DNA from: Carallia brachiata
Lineage: Eukaryota > Streptophyta > Magnoliopsida > Malpighiales > Rhizophoraceae
NCBI GenBank assembly: GCA_021464245.1
Contig: JADCRB010000016.1
Span: forward strand, 692,348-756,347
Direction: 5' to 3'
Length of the DNA stretch: 64,000 bases
Shown here: piece by piece, positions 1-11,936 of the stretch
Numbering within the stretch: the stretch's first letter is position 1
Layout: every line of letters starts with the position of its first letter
Program-made: the position numbers and the translations under genes
Notes under the pieces: generated by a model
Told to the model about the DNA's origin: nothing
What the model saw: the letters and a program-made list of their open reading frames with translations, nothing else
The model's database searches: none

Positions 1-1143
1 GTTGATGACCATGCAAAATGTCAAAATTCAACCACCAAAGAGGGTCCTTGTCATGTAGGATCCTACTCATGATGAATCATATGGAAATTTTAATTTCCAT
101 TTGATTGCAAAATGTCAAAATTCAACCACCAAAGAGGGCCCTTGCCATGTATGATCCAAGTCATACAATTTTGGCATCCATCCTCCCCCAAAACCCAATA
201 AATAGGGATCCCTTCAAAGCCTTTCAATCCATCCCCATGCAAAGCAAAAAATTCATCTTCTAAAGCTTTGCATCTCTTCCTTTCTCTCTGTAAATATTTT
301 GGGTGTATGCTCTCTAGCTGCCACTAAGTTGGATCCGCTAGATCAAAAACCCAAGATATTAAATATTCGAGTGGGATCAAGCCTCCTACGGCCCTCACCG
401 AAGTCCATCCAGTTCGAGTGGGATCAAGCCTCCTACGACCTTCACCGGAGTCCAATCAATTCGAGTGGGATTAAGCCTCTTACGGCCCTCACCGAAGTCC
501 ATCCAGTCCGAGTGGGATCAAGCCTCCTACGGCCCTCACCGGAGTTCAACTAATCCACTTGAGATCAAGCCTCAGCCCTCAGTGGGATCCATTTCCTACA
601 GTTCAAGTTCACGCTGTGGAAATTCACCATCTCTCGGTCAAGATTAAGCCTTTACGACAATTGACTAAATTACACAGGAGCATTAATCGGACGATCTACC
701 CAGAGATCGACCCCACATAAACTTCTTTTTATTTTACAATTTTTTATTGTAATTTGTTTCTATATTTTTTAGTCTAACTGTTACAGGCTCAAAATTTACC
801 GGTTACAGTTAGGATTAGCAATCTAGATGTTTAAATTTTATGTATGTTATTTCTGTCTTAGCTTTGACTTTTCATTGATTGGATCTGATCGATTATAAAC
901 TTTATTTACTACTTTAGTACTTATGCTTATTAGCTCTACTTATTGCTGCGATGCTTTGCTATGACTGATTTTGTTGCTCTGTTATATGCTTATCTATGGT
1001 TAGCCAGTTGCCTTGATTGATTGACCATTGCATCTTTTGTTTTAGTAAGGGGGAGAGCATAGATTTAGGGAGAGTTATGCATTTCATGACATATCTTTAT
1101 ATCCATCATTAATTATGGTTGCCATCATCAAAAAGGGAGAGAT
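1..1143. other. Retroelement LTR/UTR-like noncoding DNA
   Basis: No gene is seen. A 50-odd-base stretch at 13-66 recurs 94 bases later at 107-160, and a TATA-like AATAAATA lies at about 199-206, so the left part looks like an LTR promoter. From about 1040 the sequence has the GGGGGAGAG-type purine-rich text that precedes the 3' LTR of SIRE/Maximus copia elements, and 1131-1143 is a polypurine tract directly abutting the LTR at 1144. Probably two different elements are juxtaposed, but their join cannot be placed by eye. Confidence 0.45.
369..556 (+). repeat. 47-bp tandem repeat, four copies
   Basis: Units begin at 369, 416, 463 and 510 with GAGTGGGATCAAGCC or a one-base variant, followed by a CTCACCG(G/A)AGTCCA-type half. 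A shorter degenerate copy follows to about 600. The exact 47-base step in all three intervals shows a true tandem array. It lies within LTR-like DNA. The period is not a multiple of three, so it is not a protein repeat. Confidence 0.85.
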
Positions 1144-2142
1144 TGTTGAGATTATGGATCATGGCATTATGTTTTGACATGTCCCTATAATTGATCGATT
1201 ATTTACTTATTCACTTATTGTGCTTAAATGGATAGATTTTTGTATTAATGCATGATTGAGCTTATTATGGTAAGTATATTATTTGTTATCATGTCTATTA
1301 TGACAAGATCTTATTATGTAATTTGAATGTGTGATAATTATTTTCTAAAGATCTTGTTAGATCTGCCAACTTCAATTTTAAGCAAGGTATTTATGGAGAT
1401 CAAGGAGGATCATGTGCAAAGAAGGAAAGTCTCGTTGGTGACAAGCTAGCAAACAGATTATGGTCAATTAGACCCGAAGCACTGTAAATCACAAAAGATA
1501 CAGCAGTGTGGCTGTCCAGTTTCCCTATTGAGAATAATTTTCTATACAATAGAGAATTATTGTCCAACGCTAGTATTGACTCTCTTTCCTATAAGAATAT
1601 TTCTTTTAAGGTTAGAGAGGTGTGCGTTTACAGAAGTGAGAAAGGCTTTAACATTGTATTTGAGATTGTGCTAAAAGAGAAAATCAAAGTGTGAAGAAAA
1701 GAGAAAAGAAGGTGTTTATGTTCTAAGTAAAAGCTAGTGAGCTTTGTGTTGTTAAAAGAACAAGGCGTTATTGTGTTAACTTAACAGAAGCTAAGGTCAG
1801 AAACTTGTAAGGGTTTATCTTCACCTTCCAAAAGAAGAGGTTTTGGTGTTGGTGGAAATCTCAAGAGAAGAACCTTGGGACTGGACGTAGCCTCTCAGTT
1901 TGGGCCGAACCAGTATAACATCCGTGTGGACCCTTCCCTCTCTCCAACTCCTTTAATTTCTGTTATGGTTTAGTTTTGATTATTTATTTATACTGTGCGT
2001 ACTAACAATTTAGAGTTGAGTTATTTTCTATGAGGCGTGTAACCGATCATGCCAAACTTCTGACTAACCATACATATTAATGATTGACCAAAATTGAAAT
2101 AGACCTAATTCACCCCCTTCTTGGGTTGCATTAGGACTTACA
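1144..2142 (+). repeat. 3' LTR of a SIRE/Maximus-like copia element
   Basis: The sequence starts TGTTGAGATTATGG directly after a purine-rich tract (AAAAAGGGAGAGAT) and ends near TTAGGACTTACA, giving the usual TG...CA LTR ends at about 1 kb. Near the right end it carries AATTCACCCCC followed by a GGGTTGCA block, which is characteristic of the LTR tail in this copia clade. The polypurine tract on the left means the element runs on the plus strand and its coding body lay before the window. There is no second LTR here. The right end could be 2142 or 2144. Confidence 0.6.
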
Positions 2143-2747
2143 CACCCAAAAAGCTACACTGCAATCCAAGTATCACAACAACATTTCAAAGTGAAGGCAT
2201 TGACAAAATGCCCTTACAACAATAAAATTGTAGAATGTGCAACATGGATTTTTTAATCCATAATTATCACTCTATGCAAACTTATCCCTAAAAAATTATC
2301 ACTTCATGCTAAAAAATTATACCCATATATATATGTTGGTGAGGATTCACGATGTGGACAAAGGCAATACAGTCAAGACAATGAAAGGCTATCCACAAAA
2401 GGGAGTAGTGGGTGTGCAATTGGATCGCTTATAGACTAAGTTCTAACTGGGACATCATTTTAGGGTAGGCACACTCCATTTAATTCTACTCCTCAACCCC
2501 TTTTGCCCTAGCTAGCTCTTGACTAGTTCCTAACTATAGCTAAACTAACTTTACTCATTCGTGCAAATTAAGGCCTTCTCTCCATGTAATCCTCTTCAAG
2601 AGCTCAAGTCCTATTGGAGTATAGTGACTAAAATCTTGTTCAACCTAATTCGAAGAACTCGTGAAACGACATAATATGAATTTCCATTGGAGATATGTGG
2701 TGGAGGTAAAGGGACCGAGCTAAAGGTCCGAGCCCATGGTTCAGGAT

Positions 2748-2751
<4 letters not shown>

Positions 2752-2805
<54 letters not shown>

Positions 2806-2806
2806 G
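2752..2806. repeat. TA microsatellite
   Basis: An almost pure TA run with one phase break near 2781. It borders the foldback element at 2815-3041 on its left; a second TA run (3052-3081) borders it on the right, so the element probably inserted into one TA array. Confidence 0.9.
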
Positions 2807-2814
2807 AGTCCCGT

Positions 2815-3041
2815 TAGGTGGACGGGATTAGGTGAACCGAAAATGGACCGAAAATTTTTTTTGTGCAACTAGGTGGCTTATTTGTGCAACCAGGCGCTTA
2901 ATTTTTATAATAAAAAAATATATGAAAAAATAATTCAAAATTTGTTGCAATAATTTAGTTTCTCGTTGCACAAAAAAGTTATCTAGTTGCACAAAAAAAT
3001 TCCCGCGTCTATTCTCCGTCCACCAAATCCCGTCCACCTAT
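2815..3041. mobile_element. Foldback MITE inserted in TA repeats
   Basis: The ends are mirror images: TAGGTGGACGGGATT on the left and AATCCCGTCCACCTA on the right. The match continues inward imperfectly for about 60-90 bases, including a GTGCAAC motif repeated in both arms. The total is about 227 bp with no coding capacity. The outermost TA on each side may be the target duplication, which would suit a Tc1/mariner- or PIF-type mover, but the superfamily is inferred. Short minus-strand open frames across it are chance. Confidence 0.75.
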
Positions 3042-3045
3042 ATTT

Positions 3046-3051
<6 letters not shown>

Positions 3052-3081
<30 letters not shown>
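3052..3081. repeat. TA microsatellite
   Basis: TA dinucleotide run immediately right of the foldback element at 2815-3041. Confidence 0.9.
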
Positions 3082-3083
<2 letters not shown>

Positions 3084-5526
3084 CAACTAGACTTTGTAAC
3101 CTTTTATTTAGTTACTATCACCCTATACTCTCCATTATACTTGGTTTTCGATTTAGTGGGCTTTTTTCTCCTCTTTGCCCGTACTTTGTTTCCTAATTAA
3201 GAGTTTTTCACATAAATTTGTGTTTTTTTTTTTTGTTGTTGTTTATTGTGTTTTTTTTTTTTAAATCCATTATTGCTTTTTTTTTTTTACGTCAGCCTTT
3301 TTCCTAATCTGTCCCGCCCATCAGATAGATGTGGGTTCCACCCAACAACATGTCCCCATTTCCCTTTTGGACCAAATCAAATCAATTTTAGTTGATAATT
3401 CCGCATACCATAATTTGCAGATGCCTCATGTATTTGTGTCAGTTTTCCACATTTCAGTGTTGGGAAAATTAAAAATTCCAAAGCATAGCCATTCGAGTTA
3501 TTGTCACAATGAAATAAAGAAGTAATTTTTTAAAATAATTGTACAAATTTTTACAATAAAAAAATTAATTATATCATATTATTTTATTTTTATTATAAAA
3601 AATATAACTGTAATTTAAAAATTTTCTATTTTTTATTTGGACAAAAATTTAGACCCTTGTTTCTGTACGTCCTACCCGGACTCTTCCGTGTTTTATGTCC
3701 ATGCATATTCCGGTACGGATTCTCGAGTGTGGGTAAAGAGACATGTTGCTTGACGTAGAAAAAAGTGATGGAGGCTATGAAAATTTGGTATTCTGGCACG
3801 TCTCAGGTCTAACCATTGAAAAAGTCTTGTCATTACGAATTTTCTAGATTGTTTCTTGGACTTTCACAATGTGTTCATTATGTTCTAACAAAAGCCAGGA
3901 GAAGTTGTCAAACAAATTTTCAAACCTTTGGAGTTGCTACATTACGTAGCTTGAATTGCGAGAAAATTAATCGAATGTCACATTCCGTCCGTGTAGCTTT
4001 CCAAGTTTGAAGTTACCATGTACCATATGCGCAGTACGTCGAGATCTCTCTGAAGTTAATTAAAATGTCAAACGTCAGAGGACACGAGCAACTCTGTGCG
4101 GCGGGAATTAATTAATTTTGTGTCATTTGATTCACCTCCATGTATTGAACTACACAACACAAGGATAAATTTATTAGTAAATTAATGTGCCAGCCTGACA
4201 TGGATGGGTACACAATGCACACGCTTGAAACCACCGAGACATTTATAGCGTTGATCTTAACCACCCCCGGGGGAGAGGGGGGGGGGGTGGATAAACACTA
4301 ACCCTAATAAAAGTTAGGTGGGAGAGAGTTATAAATACAATAGAAAAGAGTAGTTGCGGTTGGGGGGGGGGACTTGGTGCAATAAATATGTAGGATCACA
4401 CTTAAACAATGTCTTTGTCTACAAGAGATAGACCCTCTTTTCTCGTTATTTTGTGAGGAAACTCTGATGGATTTTTGAGCTTATTACAAAGAATTACATT
4501 ATCATCCTCTATTGTTCATTTGTTGTTCTCGTCTTCAATTTTCCCCAGCCAATGCACTGACCTCATCAATTAAATTGCTAAGAAACAGAAGTGACACTTT
4601 GGTGACGTAACCTCAAGCGTGCTTACGTGATTTTGATTCCTGTTATGGATTTTGGGCTAATTTGTTGACGAGTGTAAAAGAACATGTCAGTGGTTCTTGA
4701 TTAGGACATATATATATATATATATATATAAAAGGAAGATAAGCAGTCCATCATTTTAGAGCGGAACGGATGAAAAAGAGTATTGAACTTTAAACTTTAA
4801 ACTTTTCGGTCGCATTCCACTAATCAAACTAAGATGAATCCTCTAAACTCAGGTCATCAAAAAGTTGTAGTAATTACAAAACCATGGAGCATATCAATGT
4901 ACGGCCCATCTTTTATTATATCCAAAGAGATCCGTCCTAAAAAAAATTGTATCCGCCTGCTGGTCATAAGGTCAAAGAGTATAATCGATTGAAATTTATC
5001 TAACCTGTATTCTCAAAAAAAAAAAAACTAACCTATAATTAAATAAATGGCCCTCACAACTCAAATTCCTTGAAAATTGATAAATCAAATTGTTTTAGAG
5101 TTGAGAGATATGTTAAAACCTAATTGTTACTAAGTTTTGACATTCTAATCAGTTTTTCACCCTTGCTAATTATTTTTAGCTTACTGTCATTACTATGTCT
5201 TTTTTATTTGATGTATTATGGAATAAATTACACCAAATACGAGACAATAGGGATCAATCCTCCTCTCTTAAATAAATCACTCACCTTCTTCATCAAATAA
5301 ATTTGAACATAAAACCTTTGTTTTGTACAATTTAATAATAAATTGATAATACTGAAACATTAAACATGCGACTGTTTCCTCAAAACTAAGATCATATTGA
5401 AAATAAAATGACACAGAAATTTAACAAGAAATTAATGATGGTGCTGAAACACTAGACATGCAACTGTTTCGTCAATACTGAGATCGATCAAAAATAAAAT
5501 GATATAACATGCGAAATGGTGGATGA
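3082..5526. other. Intergenic DNA, no gene recognised
   Basis: AT-rich spacer with long T and A homopolymers, a G-rich stretch at 4266-4288 and 4361-4371, and a TA microsatellite at 4708-4731. Short open frames exist (for example 3331-3525) but show no family resemblance and no splice-compatible extension. Confidence 0.6.
4708..4731. repeat. TA microsatellite
   Basis: Pure TA dinucleotide run. Confidence 0.9.
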
Positions 5527-5579
5527 ATTTTATTTATTATTATTATTTTTTTTGGGTCAGAACCGGAGGCTATATGCCT

Positions 5580-7600
5580 AGCAGTGAACTACGGACGCGT
5601 GGAACAGGCCCAACGCACCCCCATAGCATCTTGCCATAACATCTATTTTGCAACAAATGCACTCCCCATTTCGGCCTGAATGCATACCTAGCCAGCCAAT
5701 CTGCCATAGTGTTACCTCTTTATTTACGTGCTGAAAGCTCTTGCACCAATCCATCCTGAGCAAATCTTGACAATAACTAATTAAATTGGCTTGAAGATGA
5801 GTTATAAGAACCCGAACAATACTATGCAATGCCTATTTGAAAATCCACCTCAACAAAAACCTTTCAAAATCTATCTTTCCAGGCTATATCCAATCCATTA
5901 GATATCTCTCATAACCCTGCAACAAGTCATGAACAGACCTCAATATTCTATACAAATACGAGAGCCCATCACCCAGGTGATCACGAATGACCCCTCCTGA
6001 TGTTGCTAGCCTAATGGGTCCGTGAGATGCCCTGTTTGTATTTACCTTCACTCAATCCCGTGTTTCTGGATTTCAACCTACTAGCTGGACAGGTTTTAAA
6101 GGTCTCTGCACATCCATTATAGCAGAAAACATTGCCAAAGAATGAAGTCCATGGGGTACTAAGTGATTGAGCCGCCCTTAAAACACTTCTCATTTCTCCA
6201 TTTTCAAGCATGCCAACACACAACAAAAAACAGTCTGCCAATCTTCTAAAGCAGCCACACTAGCACAACTAAATAAATAACATGATAGCCAATGCAATAG
6301 ATCACCCTAGAAAAATACCCTCCTAGCCGCAAGCACCTATAAGTCCTCCCATAAACGTTTAATAAGGTCACAATCCCTTAACGTATTAAAAATCGTTATT
6401 GATAACCAATCCGTGGCGATACCTTTCTGAATTTGTGATAATTCTCCCATGAGTTACTTGCCAAAGGAAACACTCGATCTTCTCTGGAACCCTCAGCTTC
6501 CACATATGGGCTAGCAAAGATTCCCAAGCATTCGCAGAAGATGACTGCAATAGTGCCTTATACGCAGAACTCATTGAAAATAGTCCATCCCTGGAACCTT
6601 CCCAAAACAATCTATCAGAACTTTCATCAGCCCTCCTAAACATAAATGCTACCAACCTTCCTAAAATATTCCCAGCGAGAGAATTCTTGACTCAATTCCA
6701 ATTCCACCCAATACCTAGAATCCAATAATTACTCAGCATTTTATCTAGATCTTTTATTAAATAGTTCTAGTAGCACTGTAATAGAAGCTCATCTGTCAAC
6801 CATTTATCCTGCCAGAACGTAATTGAATTACCATTGCCTACTTCCTACCAACAACTTGATTAAATGACTCATGTACCTGCACCATGGCTCTTTTCGCATG
6901 CTAGGCCACTGTTTTTAAATCTAATATCTGCCAGACCTGCACCAGAATACTTTCCTTTAGGTGCTCTAGCCCACAAGCCTTTAGACTTAATGAACAAACG
7001 CCAATTAAGCTTCATAATCATTGCTTGATTTGCCATCCTAGTTTTCAAATACTTGATCCACTTGACTGTTTGGTTGACAGACCGCCTGCCATTTTACTAA
7101 ATGAATCCTCTTCTTCTCTTCTATCTCCCGTCACAAAAAATTGCAATTTACCCTATTCAATGCCTTACATGCAGATAATGGTAACATAGAAGTTTGCATG
7201 GCATAATTAGGTAATGCTGAACATACTATCCTTACTAAAGTCAAACGCCCAGCAAAAGAAAACTGTTGGGCTTTCCACCTAGACAATTTGCTTTGTACTT
7301 ATACAAAATTCCTTTATATAACGATGCTTAGACCTTCCATTGATAGTAGGCATACTTAAGTATTTTCCAAGGTCATCTGTCAATGCTATTCTTGAAACAT
7401 GTCTTAGTCTCCTAGCTAGCGGTTTTCTAACATTCTGAGAAACAAACATGTGAGATTTTTGGAGGTTAACCTACTGCCCTGCACTTAGAAAACACATCTA
7501 TATCATCACTGCTACTTGCTACATCGAGGCCTCTCGAAATATAGCAATGTCGTGGCTAGGTATGGAAAAATGGGATCCCTTTGCCTTAGCCCTCGAGAAG
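5580..7600 (-). pseudogene. LINE RT C-terminal half, zinc-binding domain and RNase H
   Basis: Continues the LINE after the insertion. SHMFVSQNVRKPLARRL and LTDDLGKYLSMP (about 7460-7350) match the post-YADD thumb region of plant LINE RTs. At 6386-6655 lies the RT-associated zinc-binding domain (DRLFWEGSRDGLFSMSSAYKA, then MWKLRVPEKIECFLW). The RNase H begins near 6050 (VKVNTNRASHGPIR...GGVIRDHLGD) and ends near 5590. Stops and frameshifts separate the pieces. The domain order is as expected, so this is one decayed element rather than unrelated fragments. Confidence 0.85.
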
Positions 7601-7624
7601 GATGAAAAAAATTTGAGAGTTATC

Positions 7625-8773
7625 TTTTTTTTTTTTTTTTTGACTAAAAGAAATCGTTACATTAAATATCATGTAATTCCGTACATAAGTTCGACATGAA
7701 AGCGTTGGAAGAATCTGCACAAAGTAAGGAATAAAGAAATGGCAATGAGGCCTACAACTGACAAGGTTTAAATGACCATTCACTGATTAAGCATACAGCC
7801 CTTTTCGACAAACCCTTGGAAAAGGATACATACCGGACTGAAGGTAGATTTAACCAAAACTGAGATTTTAGCTAAATCTACATCAACCAGAATAAACTGC
7901 ACAGGGTAACAAACAGTGCACTTTAGCAGACCTATGAAAAATTGACCGGGTATGCCCGGTAACGATTTCCAACAGTTCTAAATTACATACAGACATAACA
8001 AACCCTAAACACAAACACAACAAGGCACCTAACTCTAAATACAACAACCAAATACAACATAGAACCCGTCCCAAATGATAAACACAGATTGATCCAGAGG
8101 CGGCGGCTGGTAGTGCCAGTGCTAGCGAGGGCAACGACAGGGCAATAGGACATGGCAAAGGGTACGGTGGCGACGCCATCATCGGTCGCCCAAGAAGCAA
8201 CGGCGCCAATAGTGGAGGCTACTTCGACAAGCAGCGGTAATGGTAGGGAGGCTGACGATGGCATGAAGGTGGCAACGGCGACATGAACCAGGGCAGTAGG
8301 ATTGTTAGCAGTGTCCTCGCGACGTGAGCAGCAGCAGCTCTAGTAATAGAGGCTGCATGGACAATGGTAGAGACAGCCAGCACGATGGCACTGCCGTCAG
8401 CGGTAGCGCGTGCAACAGAGTGTATGACAACATTAGTGCCGACAATGGAGGCAGAGATGGCAAAAATGGTGCTGGTTTTGCAAGGAACCCATATCTTGTG
8501 AGAGAAGGGTCATGGGTGTCCTTGTTTGAGCTAGATCTAAAAAGAATTAAAAGGTTATCTAAGTGGGATAAGAGAAGAGGAAGAGGGGAGGAAGAAAGGG
8601 GTTAGCAATGTCCAGAGGGAGTGATGGGGAAAAAAAGAAAGGCAAAAGAGAAGGAAGGTGCATGGCACCACTGCCACCGGCCAGGAGATTGGTGGTCCTA
8701 AGGGCTGCTTCAGAGAGTGTGGAGAGAGAGTAGGTTAGAGAGAGAGAATATTGTAGTTGGCATCTATTGGTAT
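7625..8773 (-). mobile_element. Nested 1.15-kb retroposon with poly(A) tail and target duplication
   Basis: It interrupts the LINE reverse transcriptase. The left edge is a 17-base T run (7625-7641), a poly(A) tail on the minus strand. Flanking it are ATTTGAGAGTTATC at 7611-7624 and ATTTGGGAGTTATC at 8774-8787, a 14-base target duplication with one mismatch. The insert starts (minus strand) with a CTCTCTCT-rich leader, has a GC-rich middle (about 8080-8720) and an AT-rich 3' part. No protein family was recognised in any frame. It may be an internally deleted LINE derivative or a processed RNA copy. Confidence 0.8.
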
Positions 8774-8789
8774 ATTTGGGAGTTATCCA

Positions 8790-9560
8790 TTCTACTGAAT
8801 TCTTATTTCCACATTAGAAATGCATACCATGATTAGTCAAATGCAAATCATTGGTAACCCTAACTCCAACAAAGTTTCATACACAAAATTCATAATCTTT
8901 TATATGTTTTCTCTAGGTCTAACTTGAATATCATATAACCCCTTTTTGGTTTGAGCCCACACATGGAATTTAAGGCTTCTTAAAGTAGCACAACATTGCA
9001 ACTAATTTGTCTCCTGGGACAAACCTTACCTAAGTCAAAGCGACCCATAAAGGAAGGAATGGCTTAATCCTATTCACAATCACTTTTCTAACAAGCTTAT
9101 ATCACACATTACATAAATTGAATTGTTGATACTTTACAGTTCTCTTGTGATTATTGCACTTATAAAAAACAAACTGGCAAGACGGCCCACAATAGTAAAA
9201 GAAACTATGCCACAGAATCACCAATAGTGACCCAAGTCTTTTGGTAAAAAACAACTTGATAGCCATCTAAACCTTAGGCTTCAAAAGGGCCTATTTAAAA
9301 CAAAGCATCCCCAACTTCATATTTTACAAGTGGTCTAACAAGATCGCCCAATTTTTGGGGAAAGAGTGTTTTGCCCTTAATGGAAATGTTGACACTACTA
9401 CTGACTCTACCGATAACAATCGAAAAAAATATGAGCAACTAGGTCTTTCAAAGGTGCAACATCCCATATCCATTCATTGGAGTTGTTATTTAATGCCTCA
9501 ATTCTATTTTGCTTTCAATGAACACTGTTGTTATATAGCACTCGCAGCACCCTCCTTCTA
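8790..9560 (-). pseudogene. LINE reverse transcriptase, N-terminal half
   Basis: Broken frames read in order as a plant LINE polyprotein. The segment with EALNNNSNEWIWD then DLVAHIFFDCY (about 9500-9400) matches the linker before the fingers of the RT. Next comes GPFEA-GLDGYQVVFYQ (about 9290-9240), the GPDG-x-FYQ signature of the RT. MIFKLDLEKTYKR follows at about 8940-8900, the segment holding the first catalytic aspartate (FKLDLEKAYD in intact copies); here the second conserved D is altered. Several stops interrupt it. The frame is broken just after by the retroposon at 7625-8773. Confidence 0.8.
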
Positions 9561-9600
9561 CTACAGTTATGTGAATATAGCCCTCTACCTAATTCGTCAA

Positions 9601-10879
9601 TCCTCCACTTCTACTTTTGGGGCCTAAGTCAAAAGATACAATGATTCTTATTTAGTCCTTCTCTTGTGTAGGCAGGCGTCTATCAATAAATGTATGAAAG
9701 TAATTATTTTATTTTACTTAGCATTATTAGTTATATTTTACTTTTCCTCATGTAAGTCTGTATTTTAATTTCAAGAATCAGTCTACTCATTTTACGATAG
9801 AAAATGCATGCTTATTTATTTCAGAAAAAACTTTAGTACAAATTGACTGGGAAAGTAAGGGTAAAGCATCCTAAAATCTACGAAACATAGCTAACTTGAA
9901 GACACCCCAGCACACACGAATCTCAGTTGTACACCTCAATACATAAGCTCTCCCTGTCCCCTGATGAATCAAATGTTGACTTAGTTGTATACTAAGTTTT
10001 GTAGGACTTTCTTAATTCTTTTAACCTTATATTTAGTTCTTTTGATGATTATTTGTATTTCGTAGATACTGATCTTATGGAGAGAATAAGGAGAAATTGG
10101 TCTAGCTAAGTTCAACGTGCTGGTAGGTTTGTTGTCTTATCTTTGAAGAGCCGTAATTCACTCTGCAGATATGAGAAATTGGTGAATTATATATGTATGG
10201 AAAGTTACAGATGTATAGTTGTATATAAAACAAATGACCGTCAATCTGAGTCTTATGCAACGAGTTATAGCCATTGCAGTGAGTAGAGGTCAAGACAAAC
10301 CAGACCAGCGCTAAACTAAGACTGGGTTGCCTCTAGAAAATTAAAGAAAATTGGACCGAGAGCAACCGCCCCTAGACCAATGCTAGTTTAGTTCAGTTGG
10401 AAATCTTTTTTTTTTTTTTTTGCCAAACCTCTTTCAAACTACTTCTTTCCTAGGGTTCTTTGGGGTATTTTTGGGACATAAAAAGTAGTATATGAAGACC
10501 CAAAGAAATCCTAAGAGGGGAGGTTACACAAGATAGATAATCATAACCTAAAAAGCTCAAACAAGAGAGGAGACTTGGAGACATGAAGAAAAAGAGCATG
10601 GATAAAGGATTTTGATCAATAGCCTGAAGAACTTCAATCTTCACGTTCTTGATGGCACATCTTGGTGTCTTTAGCTCATTTTTTTTTTCATTTTCCACTT
10701 TAATATTTCAATCACGAGCTAAACCCTTTTTTTATGGTTATAATGGATCTTTGCTTGAAGTTTGATATGACTATTGATCATTGATTAATTGAGTCACATT
10801 GTTGATTGTTTGTTTTATTCTATTTTTAATGCCTTTAATTGTTTGATCAACAATTAAATTACTTGCAAAATTTAGATGA
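9601..10879. other. Intergenic DNA, no gene recognised
   Basis: Nothing codes convincingly. An imperfect inverted pair lies around 10297-10400 (blocks near GACCAGCGCTAAACTAAG and CCAATGCTAGTTTAGTTC) and is followed by a T run at 10407-10421, which may be the tail of a short minus-strand retroposon. The remainder is AT-rich spacer. Confidence 0.5.
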
Positions 10880-11760
10880 TTATTGGAAGAGATAATATGA
10901 ATTGGGGCAAAAAAATAAAACAACACATTTGATGTAAGACAACTTATGAAATTGATGAACAGCTCATGAATCCACTCGAAACATAAAAAAACAACGGGAA
11001 TCCACTCATAACATGTAGGAATCCACCCGCAAATAAACGAAAATCATATTCATTTAAAAACTCAATATTAGTTATCATAAGCAATCTCTCCGAATAATCA
11101 AACTAACATTGAAGCCTATTTTTAGAGTTAGACTAAACTAACTAATTAGAAATAGAATTCTAATAAGAAAATAACTCTAAGTAGAAAATATTCGAAATAA
11201 TATAATATCTAACTTAGTAAAATTTAAAATAGAATTATAAAAATAAAATATTAATAAATTCTTAAATAATAGGAATCTTCCTTCCTTATTCTCCATTATT
11301 CTTCTCCAGTTAAAAAAATTCATCCTCGAATTTTGAAGTGCAGTAGAATGAGAAAGAATAGGCTTCGAATTAGAGAAAAATCTTCAAGAAAATTAGAGGC
11401 GACATCAACAAAGCAAACTTCAAGAACTCTACAAGAAAAGTCAAACATTGAAACTCAGAGGAGTGACAAAATCAATTTCTTCCACAATTTGTTCAACTTC
11501 TTCAATCACAACTGGTCTGACAAAGTCCAAAGGAATATCAACTTCTTCAACATGTGTAGTCTCACAGCTCACAACTGATGTGGTAGATTTATCGTCAAAC
11601 CAAAACAACTTCTAAATGCAAAGAAATATTTGTCGTTGTCTCATCACAATTTGATCAACTTCTTCAAACAGAGCAACTTCATATGAAAAATCTGACTAAT
11701 ATGTCTCGGGCATAGATCCATTAGAATTGTTTGACTGGAAATGCAAAGGTTGAATATTTG
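10880..11760 (-). mobile_element. 3' end and LTR-like remains of a gypsy-type element
   Basis: On the minus strand near 11337-11310 the text AAATTCGAGGATGAA resembles the last codons of Ty3/gypsy polyproteins just before the polypurine tract and 3' LTR. It is followed (lower coordinates) by AT-rich LTR-like DNA with a TAAAAATAGG promoter-like motif near 11125. The preceding stretch (11340-11760) is acidic and broken, with repeated EEVDxxV phrases, and has no clear domain. LTR ends could not be fixed. Confidence 0.4.
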
Positions 11761-11936
11761 TAGACTCAGCAACATCTTGAGAGGATGCATCAGTTTGCAC
11801 AGATTCACACTCTTGTAGTTGTTCTTTTAGCAAGATGTCCAAGCGTTTCAAGATTAAGTTCACATCACTTTTCATCTCTGCAATTTGATTTCTAAAACAG
11901 GCAACATCTAATCTGATAGAGTTATAGTTAGATCGA

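Larger units (their letters stand above)
5546..9600 (-). mobile_element. L1-like LINE, degenerate, interrupted
   Basis: A non-LTR retrotransposon read right to left. Order on the minus strand: the linker before the RT and the RT N-terminal half (about 9560-8790), a later insertion (7625-8773), the RT C-terminal half (about 7600-7000), the zinc-binding domain found after plant LINE RTs (6386-6655), and an RNase H domain (about 6050-5580). The 3' end is a T run on the plus strand at 5546-5553, i.e. a short poly(A) tail. The endonuclease and ORF1 are missing, so the copy is 5'-truncated, and stops and frameshifts run throughout. It is a dead copy. Confidence 0.85.

Noticed and set aside
8324..8605. 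Plus-strand frame rich in Ser, Asn and Gly
   Set aside because: Low-complexity translation opposite a minus-strand retroposon insertion; no family.
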